From Agarophyton chilense (taxonomy: Eukaryota > Rhodophyta > Florideophyceae > Gracilariales > Gracilariaceae): 64,000 bases of DNA. Position numbers and translations under genes: made by a program. The notes under the pieces are model-generated. The model was not told where the DNA came from. It saw nothing but the letters and a program-made list of their open reading frames with translations, and made no database searches. Below are positions 53,341 through 64,000 of this stretch, piece by piece; the first letter of the stretch is position 1, and every line of letters starts with the position of its first letter. The stretch is from the NCBI GenBank assembly GCA_030374765.1, contig JARGXX010000079.1:1-64000 (forward strand), written 5' to 3'.

Positions 53341-54441
53341 TCTACGTGGAGGTGGTCATCGCAAAGTTGTTGGAGAGCGCGATGGAGGCACGAGTTCCTG
53401 GGCGGCCAAGAGGGAAAGCGCGAGTCGCCTCGGCACATGGTGTGGGGGGCATATTTACAAAAGATTTCCCCCTCCCATTTTGCTATATTTGTGAGTGGTT
53501 TTCTGAAGCCAGTTCCGTCTTGTTTCCGAAGATCATCAAATTTCCTCAGTCATACACCTGCCATAAACGTCAGGCTCGTCACGATTCCGCTACTCTAGTC
53601 AATTCACTTGACCATTATTTCCTCACAAAGCTCAATTGTCCCATCTAACTGTTCAACTTCTCGAATAGCTTGCTTACGAGGTTGTAATTGCAACCACAAA
53701 TTCACAATTATTATCTTCACAAAAAGCAACGACCCAAAAACGTGATCAACGTCGCACCACACCTCCACAGAAGCCACTGACAGAGAATTTGACCATCTGT
53801 GCATCAACTGGGTGAGTTCGGACTCCCCGACCGACCTCGAGATGATTTGCTGCATCTCTCGCGAGAAGCGAATCTCTCTGCGTCCTGTTCATTCACAAGC
53901 GTCATTCACAAGCGTCAACTCCCGCGCTTGGAAAGCTCCCAATTTAGCACAGAACGACGGTTTGGTGAGAAAAATCGCTTAATTGCAATTATTTAGGGTT
54001 CAAGCGTGAGGAAACGAACATCCGAAACGCCTCCAATTTCGGGCTTTTTGGTACACAGCGTGTAGCCTTGTCGCACTGTGGATATCCCTTTACCCGTGGC
54101 TACATTGGCTGTGCTGTCGACACGACAGCGCATGGTTGATTTCCCCTGGCTTTCTCCGCTCTGTGGGCTGCAGTGGAGCTCACGTTCCAGTCCTTTTTAT
54201 ATCGGCGGGCTACATCGCAGCCCTTCTCTTCCGTCTCCATCTTCCGTGCTACATTGACCTTTGCGTCCTGGTGACTTTGATGCCAAATCGTCGCGCTTTT
54301 TCTCGAAGGAGCCCTTGACCCTTCTGCCTTGAAAAGCGTGCGCGCTCTGTTTCTTGATTGCGCTCCCTCAGCTTGACCAGTTACTTCAGGTGCTCAACCG
54401 AGGCACACATTCGCCCTGTTCCTTTCTTCATTCCCTTCGAC
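53341..54441. other. Divergent region TOE1 / TOR
   Basis: 1.1 kb containing both promoters and 5' leaders. Short frames only; no element recognised with confidence. Confidence 0.55.
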
Positions 54442-57400
54442 ATGCGTGATTTCTACCTCAATGGATTAGAAGAAACAGAAGCTGAGGAGGTCACTTACAT
54501 TCAACGACTCAACGATGTTGTTGACAAGCTATGTTTTTCGTAAGTTCGCTTGCATCTGCATCCTCAGAGTTTGTTTCACTGCATGCTATCTCAATCAGCT
54601 AACCTTTTTCATTCTTTCGCTTTTTATACTTAGCAACACAAACGAGGAGCGTGTCGGCTTTGCAGCACAACTGCGAGCCACTGTCGACAATCTGCCGGAA
54701 GATGATGTCGCCGTCAACTTCAACGAACCTTCAGACAGCAACATCAAGAGAAGCGAGGCAATTTCTGTTCTCAACCGACGACTGCAGGCCCTTCTTAGTA
54801 GCGAAAGACAACTTGACCGACTTGCGGCAATAGCCGCTGTAACAGCGCTACTGAAAACAAAGTCTGAAGACATACAAGACCGCGCACAGCGAGCCGGCAA
54901 TGCTGTTCGCATGCTTTTTCGAACACGCAACACAGACATAGCTACCGCAAAGGCTGCCGCTACTCTTGTTGGTGCCTTGGCGGACCTAAACAATGCCCTT
55001 GCAACACGCGCCGTCGACTATGCTTTGACGAATGCAATTAACGTCATTGGTAATCGCCATAATGAAGAGCCCAGTCCTGCATCCTCAAGCGATCGCGCAA
55101 GGTCTGCACTGGTAATCACCCAACTAGCCGATACCAGCAAATCCTCCCATATCGTCTTCAGATTTCAGGAAAACCTACGCATACAGCTATGGCACGTCGT
55201 CTTTGACCCAGCCCTCTCTGTACGCGAACAAGGAGTGCAGGCTCTTCAGGCGGTACTGAATAACGTGCTGGACATGGCTGATACTCCACTTGCGAAGAAG
55301 GCCATGAACGATGTGATTGAACGTGTGCGTCTATCTCTGCTGTCGAATGTAGAGGATGCGAGGTTACCGAAGAGAAAACAACAACGTCTTGATGCAATTG
55401 TTCACGGTGCCCTTTTGATGACATCATCTCTTCTTCGTTCAAAGCAATCTAGGGTTTATCTATTGTCGCTATCGAGAGACATGTGTTCCCTTGTTATCCG
55501 CTATCAAAAGTGCACAAACGCTATGATTCGGGAAACTGTTGCTGATATCTTGCCTCTGCTCGTCCAATTGGATAGTAGTATTTTCAAAGGTGACTTTCTT
55601 CGAGAGCTTCACAAGTCTGCAATGGCCTTGATACGGAACACAAGTTTTCCTAGCCAAGAACGAGGTCGATGTCTTGTTTCACTTGCTGCAATCACCGAGG
55701 AAATAAGCGGGCAGGATCTGAGTCCGTTGTTACGAGACATGTTAGATACATGTCGAGAGGCTCTTGTTTTCCACGTGAACGGGAAAATTGACAAGTGCTT
55801 GCCGAAAGAAACTGTGTTAAAAGCAATAGGTCACATGGCCAGAGGTTCAAGAGGTAACTCGGTTTTTGCACATTTCATCGAGGATGGTATCATACCTCTT
55901 ATAATGAGTACAGACTTTACGGGATGTCTAGTGCGCACAATGGATGATGTAGGACGTGCGGTGCCAAGTATGGCCCATATCGTCCGTGAAAATCTTGTGA
56001 GCCTCATTGCTGTGACTCTGAAATGCAGAATGCCCGGTGGTCAAGAAAGCCCAGAGCAATGGAACGAGAAAACGAGAGATCGGCAGCAACCATTGCGGAA
56101 GGGCGGTAGTGTCCAATTCGTTCGAAACACCTCGCTGACGAACTTCGGTGGTTTCAGAGTTGGAGGCGCGGATAAACTTCTTTCGAATCAGGAACACGTC
56201 AAGGTGGACAAGGCTTTGGATTATTTCAAGCAGTTTCCACTAACACCTGAACTTCACAGGACTGAGAGCGATCTCGAACTAGATACGGACGCTAATATTA
56301 TAGGTATCGATGGGCTTTTGGACCGTCCATCGGGATCACAAGCTTCGTCTTCTGCTCCTGAACTAAGCGTTCAAAGTTTGCCGGAGCTTTCCAACGCAGC
56401 GTCCGATAGAGAGAATTCTCCGTGCGTGGCATTGAAGGCGATTGTGACTTATTCATTCACGGGCATGTGTACCTCTGACTTGACCGCGTTTACGAATGAA
56501 TTTATTGTCGGGTTCTTGCAATCAAATAGCGTCAAAGTGAGGGCTCTAGCTGTCGCTGCTACTGCGAAAATGTTGGAGACCACAGTGTCGGCGTATTTGA
56601 GTGCGGAACGAAATCGCGAAAGGTCGATAAGGTTAACCCCAGAAGTCCACTCTATTTTTTCACAGCTTCTTTCTCTCGCCGTGGCAGATCCTTCAAAAGA
56701 TGTCCGGTTCATCGCGCTCAGATCTTTAGGTAAGAAGTGCTTTTTGAGCTACCTTTTGCAATTTGAGATGCTTGATACATTGTTTACCAGCTTTCACGAT
56801 GAAAGTGCGGCACTGAGAAGGGCTGCCCTTTCTCTTGCGAGTCGTCTTTGTCATCGGCATCCAGCTCAGGTAATTCCTGCATTGAGAAGGCATCTTTTCT
56901 ATCTGCTGACCGTTCTGAGACTGAGTGGGACTCACTTTGCACGAAACCGGAGAGATGCAACTATACTGATCTACACGTTAACCTTGCACGCAAAGAACTT
57001 GGTCGAGCCGTATACTCGGTCGGTGATGAACACGCTGTTGTACTGCTTGAGAGAGGCGAAGAAGCGCAATGATTACCCAGTTATTATGCCAATCTTCTTG
57101 ACTATCGCTGAAATGGGAGGGACCATGAGTCGGTTCAACTTGAGTCCTTATCGTGAAGAACTTGTTCCACTTATTGTTTCCACTATTCTTCAATTTCAAT
57201 CATGCGAGGCGGCCATGCGAAAGGCTGCTCTTCGAGCTCTGACTGGTTTGATACAGAACACGGGCTTCGTCATAAAGCCTTATGATACTCATCCTGGACT
57301 GCTGCCGGGCTTGGTGCAACTTCTGACAGTGGAAACGGACCAAAGTGTCCGGCTGGAGGCGGAGATCCTGATAGGGTCACTCGGAGCCGTGAACCCAGAG

Positions 57401-60400
57401 AATCATAAGTATGCAAACCTTCCGAGGTTCCTAGAACGCCGACAGTACGCACAGGCTCGCAACATGTCGAGTAGTAGTCAAGATCGGGGGACTTTGAGAA
57501 ACTATGCTTCCTTTGTTTCTGGTATACAAGTCGGTCCTGCCAGTACATGCCATTTGGCGTCGTCAAAACTCGGTGCGGTGACGGGTTCTATTCAGAGTGG
57601 TTTTACAGGGAAAAAAGAGGGGGTTCAAGGGAAGGATGCTTCTATATCTAGAAGGAACTATGGAGATGGGAACGCAGATCAAAAGGGCTCTCAAAATGCA
57701 ATCCTGAATCCAACTGCTCGATCTCAGGACATAGAGCCGGCGATTGCTCTCTTTGCGTATGGTGGAGAACATTTTGAAAGTATGATAGGTTGTCGTTCTA
57801 TGTGGGACACTGATGAATTAGAAAACATGTCTCTTGTTGAAGAACTTGATCACCCTTTCACAAACAGTCCGAACTATTTTCCATCTGTGGCTTTAGACCA
57901 ACTGAATCTAATCATCAGTAACCCAAGGCAACGGTCACATCACAAAGAGGCGGTCAAGGCTATTGTGAATATTGTAAGATCATCCGGTTCCAAATGTGCT
58001 CACTTTCTCCCAGCCGTTGTCCCTCGTATACTTTGGCTGTTGGGAAGGTGTGCTCGCCCTGAATCGACTTCTTGGGTAACGTTTACGGAGCTTGAGAACC
58101 AAATCATGATTCGGCTCCAGGAGTTGATATCCATAGCGGGGTTTGACTATATGCCGTACGTTTGCGACACAGTGCTGTTGGTGTGGAAGTTTCTGAAACA
58201 TCTCGGTAACATGCCGCTTTGTGTAATTAATGTCTGCAACCTGCTGTCGAAGCTTCGCATAGCAATAGGAGATCATTTCGCGCCAATCATTCCTACGGTT
58301 TTGCCTTATCTTCTCGCATGCCTTTTGCAAGATCGTTCAGGAAATGGAGCAATGGCTACAGCGGTGTTGAAAACCTTGGAGACTTTTAGTCCTTTATTCG
58401 GTGTGCACGAGACCATTGTCTTGGAATGTTTGACCAAATTGATTCTTGCGAAGAAGCTTGTTGTTCGTCGTGAGGAAGCTCTTTTGACATTGATCTCCTT
58501 GCTTCAAGACATGTCAGATATTGAAGTTTTGCCAAGCGTTATCCAGCCTTTAATTCAAGTGCTAGTTCGTTCAAATGATCGAGCCGTGAGATCCGAATAC
58601 GATTGTGAAGGCATAATGCAGAGTTCTAGCATTGATAATCTTAAAGAGGCTACGAAAAATGGAGAACTTGTTGTGTGTGCAGCCACAGCACTTTTGGAAA
58701 TCGGGAGCCGATCAACGTATGCATTTGATGTGTATGTACCAATTATGATCAGAGCTCTAAAGATTAGTAATTTGAAACAGAAGAGCAAAGGAGTTTATGA
58801 TGCTTTGCAGGTTATGTTAACTCAGAGAAAATCTCGAACTCGTGGAAGAGTGGTGTTTGTGACACCCAGAAAATCAAGAAGTCTCAGGAGTCAACATTCA
58901 ATTGCCGATATGAACAGCTTTTCGTACGATGGCCATAGCCTGGCTTTGGGAAAGAGGCAAGTATCAGATATATCCCATGTTTCGAACACCAGTCGCAATC
59001 CGACATCTCGCAAGCACAATCTTATGGAGGCCGTTCTTTTGCAAAAATGGGAAGTGCAACGAGGCTTCGGTGAAGAAGATTGGATTCGGTGGTACGCTAA
59101 TCTTGGAGCAGCCATGTTGGAGCAATCAGGATCGCCGGCCTTTCGAGCTTGCGTAAGGATTTCAGAATCATACCCTCAGTTTACGAAATTATTATTCAAT
59201 GCCGCGTTTCTATCTTGCTGGAAACACCCCCTCAGCCCAGAATCGAAAGTGAAGCTTGTCCACAACTTGGAGCTCGCAATCAGTTCCGATACGATCCCTT
59301 TAAATATTTTACAACCCCTCTTAAATCTATATGAATTTATGGATCACGATGAGAAACCCCTGCCGACAAGCAACGTGAAACTTGCCAAAGCCGCCTGTAA
59401 ATGTGGTGCCTTTGCGAAGGGTGTTCGATATCGAGAGCTAGATTATGCTCAACATCTTGGCGCCCCCGAAAGGATTGAAATGGACATCGACGGTGAGGAC
59501 GGCCTCATTTCTATTTATGATCGATTGAACAATCTGGAGTCGGCCATTGGTTCATTGGATCACTACAAAGGAATGAAGGGTTCTAAAGTAAAGGAAATAT
59601 GGTTCGAGAAGTTGCAGAAGTGGGATGATGCGCTTGTTGAGTATCAAAAAGTCGACATTGATTTCAAATCAGTTGGCGAGCTTCTATACACCGAAAAGCC
59701 TAGATGGGAGAGCTTGCTCGGTAGATTGCGCTGCCTGAACGAAATAGGCGAATGGCAAGAGCTGAATGAAGTTCTTCAAAAGTCGAAACAGGCATGTGCA
59801 AAAAGTAAACATATCCTCGGTGAATTGGCGCTACATGGAAAAGGAGCTTCAGTTGCTCTTGATCTTGGACGATGGGATGAATTTGAGGAATGGGTTGGAT
59901 TCCTTCGGCCACAAACCTTCTATGGTTCTTTCTATAGAACTATGATGCTTATAAGGCAGGGTAGGCACAATTCTTCGAAGCTCGATGAGGCCGAACAATA
60001 TCTTTGGAATGCCCGTAAGAGACTCGATGTCGATCTTGCGGCAAGAGTTAGCGAAGGATACCCTAGAGCGTACGAAAGAGTCGTAGATGCGCAGATATTG
60101 GTTGAACTGGACGAAATGATTTCGTATCTGCGTATGTCCGAAGAAGATTCAGCGTCTTATGGGCAACGACGACTACGAGATATTTGGGATCAGCGACTAC
60201 GAGGTTGTAAGCATGATCGGTATACCTGGTACCGACTGCTGATGATACGTACGCTAGTCATGAAACCAATAGAGAACAAAGATCAGTGGCTTGAGTTTTC
60301 CACCATGTGTCGCAAGGACGGTCGAATGCCAATGTCAAGGGAGGCGTTGAAAATGTTGTTGAAATCATACTACGAACACCAAACGACCCTTCGAGTAGGG

Positions 60401-63178
60401 ACTGGGGGCAACCCACCAGTCGTTGATACTTATCGACAATTATTCGGTTCTGGGTCATGGGACCCACAGTCAATCGTAACTATTCAAGATCTGGAGATCA
60501 AATTTTCTTGTATCAAGCTTCTATGGGCGTTAGATAGACATGTTGAAGCTTATTCTTGCCTCGAACAATGTCGGAATGAATACTTGTGGAATGCTCGAGT
60601 CACTTTCACTGAAGATGGTATGCTCATCGGATTACCGTCTGAGGAGCTAGAAGCCCAGAGGGCAACTGCTGGCGAAGTGTTCTCCAAACTTTCGAAGTGG
60701 GGCTTCCGTATGATTGAAAACAAAGAAATCGCAGAATCGTGTATCACTGACCCAATCTTATACGCCGACAACGCCGCAAAGATTTGTCCCGAATCTGGAA
60801 AAGCATGGCACTACTGGGCGGCTTTAAACGAAAATCGATTTCTGGCGTTGGTGGAGAAGCAGGGAGGGATTCCTGACGTCGGCTATCACGTTGGTAATGG
60901 CATTACGATCGGAAAACGAGAAATGAGGTTTGCAGTTGGTGCAGTACAGGGGTACTTCAAGTCCATCGACCTGAACAGTAAGACGGCAACGGAAGATTCA
61001 CTACGAGTATTAACGTTGTGGTTCAACTTCGGTGGGTTGGACGAGTATTATGTTGAGTTCGACAAGGGTTTCGAAAGAACCAATATCACAATGTGGCTCG
61101 AAGTCGTTCCGCAAATAATTGCCCGTCTTTACACGCCATTTGCTGAGGTCCAGAGAGGGGTAAAAGTTCTTTTGTCGAGGATTGGAACGATGCATCCACA
61201 GTTAGCTGTATATCCCCTAACAGTGGCAAAGAAGGTGTATGCCTCCCATCATGAAAAGAGAGCAAATACAGCCACGCAGATCCTTACTGAAATTAAGCAC
61301 CATCACCCGGAAGTCGTTGAAGAAGCCGAAATGGTTGCAAATGAACTGGTCAGAGTGGCTGTACTATGGTCTGAAATTTGGTGCGAACGACTTGAAGAAG
61401 CGTCAAAGCTTTACTTCATGAATCAGAAGATCTTTGAGATGTTAGAGACAATAATGCCCCTTCATGAAATGATGGAACGCGGTGCCGAAACGAAGTATGA
61501 GCAAACCTTCATCGACAAGTTTGGAAGAGAACTTGAAGATGCTGTGGAGCTGTGCAGAAAGTTCCAAGCAAACGCTCAAGAAAATCTTGACATTGAAGGT
61601 CCAATGTGTCAGCTTCTGAATCAAGCGTGGGCTGTTTATCATCATGTTTTCCGCAAAATGCAACGCTACCAGCAAAGCATACATGTTCTGGATTTGGCTT
61701 TTGTTTCGAAAGGATTGCATCAAGCAAGGGGCTTGAAGCTTGCAGTACCAGGGACGTACGATCCATATGAAAGTAGACCAGCCGTAGCAATCTTTTCTTT
61801 CAATCCGAAACTAACTGTGATGCAAAGCAAGCAAAGACCACGAAAACTATCAGTTATAGGTAGTGATGGTGAAGAATACCACTTTCTTTTGAAAGGACAC
61901 GAGGATCTGCGCCAAGATGAACGAGTTATGCAGGTCTTCAGTTTGGTCAACAAAATATTTTCGAAGAGTAACGAAAAAGCAGCGCTGAGCAAAGTTGGGC
62001 TGAATACTTACCCGGTTATCGCGCTTTCTGGCGAAGCTGGCCTCATCGGCTGGGTACCGGGTTGTGATACCTTACACTCATTGGTTAAGGAATACCGCGA
62101 AGTTCGAAAGATAATGCCGAATGTGGAACACCGGGTAATGCTCAGAAAAGCACCGGAACCGGACCGTTTGCCATTGCTCCAAAAGGTGGAACTGTTTCAG
62201 TTCATGTTGCAGAACACTGGTGGGGTCGATATCGCCAAGGTATTGTGGCTGAAGAGTCGCAATTCGGAAATATGGTTTGAAAGGCGAACCATGTACGCTA
62301 AGTCGCTAGCGACGACATCGATGATGGGCTATGTACTTGGTTTGGGCGATCGTCATCCCTCCAATATAATGATCGAACGAGACACTGGGAAGGTCATGCA
62401 TATCGATTTCGGAGACTGCTTCGAAGTGGCGATGAAGCGAGAAAAGTATCCAGAGCGAGTTCCATTTCGTTTGACTCGTATGCTTGTTGATGCTTTAGAA
62501 CCATGTGGCGTCAACGGCCATTTCCGTCAGACATCTCAAGTTGCAATGGAAGTACTGCGCAATGACGCACGCCAGTCCCTGCTCTCAATGATGGAAGCTT
62601 TCGTATACGATCCTCTCATCAGATGGAAGCTCATAAAGGTGAAAGATTTGGAGGCTTTTAGAGAAGAAAAGAACGCAGATAGGGATGGGGTGGTCGCTTT
62701 TTCAATGATGGGAACCACGGAAGGAGAGTCAGACATTGTGAGGAGCTTGCGAGAAACAGGAAGTCTTTCTGCGTCTGTTGCCGCCCTCTATCCACAGATT
62801 CCGACAGGTCCTGTAGTGGTAGAACCACTCAACGAATTGTACCCCGGTGCGATTCCGACTCCATCTGTTCCTCTTCAGAACCAGGCCGAAACTCGTATTG
62901 ATTTTGACCTAGCAGAACTCGAGACTCCAGCTGAAGCCGAAAGAAGTGCTAAACGACGTTTCTTCAGAACAGCTGACCCGTCGGACAACCGGATCACAAT
63001 TGTTGGCAACGAGAAAGCCCATCAGGCTTTGCAAAGGATTGATGACAAACTGGTTGGACGGGATTTCGATCCTAATGCATGCCTATCCGTTCCAGAACAG
63101 GTGGATTTGTTGATACATGATGCCAGGAACATTGAAAATCTTTGTTCTCTTTTCTTGGGATGGTGTGCGTTTTGGTGA
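54442..63178 (+). CDS. TOR: Target of rapamycin (TOR) kinase, one 94-nt intron
   Basis: Exons 54442-54539 and 54634-63178 join in frame to 2880 residues. Order: HEAT-repeat solenoid (1 to about 1300), FAT (about 1450-2150), FRB (about 2270-2385; EEASKLYF with the Ser that rapamycin-FKBP contacts in other TORs, PLHEMMERG), PI3K-like kinase (LKGHEDLRQDERVMQ near 2454, GLGDRHPSNIM near 2602, HIDFGDCFE) and FATC (VPEQVDLLI, ending FLGWCAFW). TOR phosphorylates growth regulators within TORC1/TORC2. FRB has about nine extra residues (ENLDIEGPM region) before its last helix compared with human. ATG at 54442 was chosen because MRDFYLNGLEE joins smoothly to NTNEERVGF across the intron. Length fits the family (about 2300-2900). 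Confidence 0.95.
54540..54633 (+). other. Intron 1 of TOR (94 nt)
   Basis: Donor GTAAGT at 54540 and acceptor TTAG ending at 54633, with a CTAACC-like branch motif near 54600 and a T-rich tract. Removing it keeps frame (TC plus C gives Ser). The only convincing intron in the window. Confidence 0.85.
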
Positions 63179-63304
63179 CATTGCGGACGTAGATGTGAGG
63201 AAGATGTCCGTACGTACGGAGGGCATTGAGTCGGGTTGAAAACTTGAACTTGTACAAATATATCTATCATCTTGTATCTGTACAAATTTACAATTGTACA
63301 ACTT

Positions 63305-63310
63305 AATAAA
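63305..63310 (+). terminator. Possible polyadenylation signal for TOR
   Basis: AATAAA about 127 bp after the TOR stop codon, in an AT-rich stretch. Position fits an animal/plant-type signal; use of this hexamer in this organism is not established. Confidence 0.35.
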
Positions 63311-63761
63311 AGTATGTGTATTGTGGTTTCTGAACTCTTCTCGATTCGATGCGCGTATGCTGTAGATAGAGCTCGATCGGATCTGTAACTGAAAGTGAGA
63401 CGTGAGACCGTTACTAATTGTTCGCGATTCACGCGCAAGAGCTGCGCTGTACGAGGCTCGTGGGGTACAGATCAATTCCAAAAGCCGCAGATAGCTTGAG
63501 AAGTTCTTCAATTGGAGGAAATCATCGATGATCATGTGATCGTGCTCGTGAGGGATCTATTTTCCATTCCGGCTTCAAAGTAATGTAGAGTCTTCAGGGT
63601 TGAGGGTTCTTAAGATGTGGCCCGCCTTTCTTGATTTAAAAACTACTAAAGGGGGCTACACTTGTCTCCCGGCCACGATAGCCTTCTACTTAAAAGATGC
63701 CATAACGTTTATCTACAGAACTGTCGTGTGTGAGTGGGTATGTGTATGTGTGAGTGTGTGG

Positions 63762-63785
63762 TGATGATGATGATCATCATCATCA
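63762..63785. repeat. 24-bp palindrome of TGA/TCA triplets
   Basis: Four TGA units run directly into four TCA units, making a perfect palindrome centred at 63773/63774, next to a GT-rich microsatellite. Could extrude as a cruciform. Confidence 0.85.
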
Positions 63786-64000
63786 TCATGTGCAGCGACT
63801 CAAGCCATGCAGGCAGCCCGTTGATCGCGACTCGTACGGAGAGACAGGGAGAGTGCCCTGGGATGTGAAGGGTATGGGACTTCCTAGTATTGACGAATAA
63901 GGACACATGCATCATGGTGAACGAGTGAGAAAGGGGAAGACAATTGTTTCTGACCAAAAAATACTACGTGGGTGTATTTGAATATCGAGTCTTGGGGGTT

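Larger units (their letters stand above)
63179..64000. other. 3' flank of TOR, window end
   Basis: 822 bp with a possible AATAAA signal at 63305-63310, GT-rich repeats at 63727-63760 and a 24-bp perfect palindrome. No gene supported; a minus frame reaching back to 63022 overlaps the TOR end and is a shadow. Confidence 0.55.

Noticed and set aside
1..64000. CRISPR arrays, bacterial operons or prophage
   Set aside because: No short regularly spaced repeats; all recognised genes are eukaryotic nuclear types.

Overview
The window is nuclear DNA of a photosynthetic eukaryote with a compact, nearly intronless genome. I infer a unicellular red alga or close relative. The reasons are PsbQ-type and PsbW-like photosystem II subunits encoded with plastid and thylakoid targeting leaders, transit peptides carrying a phenylalanine near the N-terminus, almost every gene a single open frame, and one short GT-AG intron in the whole window (94 nt in TOR). 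The species assignment is inference; a Porphyridium-like alga would fit.

Positions 1-26129 are a head-to-tail tandem array of a unit of about 7158 bp. There are three complete units and a fourth that ends at 26129; the left edge of the array lies outside the window. Each unit carries one minus-strand gene for an Akt-like AGC kinase with an N-terminal PH-like domain and a long Ser/Thr/Glu-rich tail. It also carries about 3.4 kb of mostly non-coding DNA with two small doubtful frames. Copy 1 has a one-base homopolymer frameshift near its start. Copies 2 and 3 are intact and nearly identical. Copy 4 is intact, more diverged and 15 residues longer. Copies 1-3 share an upstream flank that copy 4 lacks. 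It begins exactly where copy 4 diverges, with a 52-bp patch that matches (51/52, inverted) the start of the CHY zinc-finger gene at 33143-33194. It looks like a templated insertion formed when the array arose.

Positions 26130-37683 hold a bZIP factor (+), a small plastid-targeted orphan (+), a RING-less CHY/CTCHY zinc-finger protein (-) and an RWP-RK factor (-). The last two have very long homopolymeric amino-acid tracts and GC-rich triplet repeats.

Positions 37684-46556 are densely packed: a type II membrane GT-B fucosyltransferase-like protein (+), plastid branched-chain aminotransferase (-), PsbQ-like (+) and PsbW-like (-) photosystem II subunits whose stop codons overlap by 4 bp, an S-adenosylmethionine-carrier-like mitochondrial carrier family protein (+), and a glutaredoxin-glutaredoxin-MsrA fusion (-).

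Positions 48150-63178 hold a bromodomain protein (+), a TOE1-type DEDD deadenylase (-) and a complete 2880-residue TOR kinase (+). Kinase signalling (amplified AGC kinase, TOR), transcription (bZIP, RWP-RK, bromodomain), plastid function and redox repair are all represented. There is no operon logic: neighbours are arranged divergently or convergently, as is usual for a compact eukaryotic genome. I found no convincing rRNA, tRNA, CRISPR array or intact transposon.
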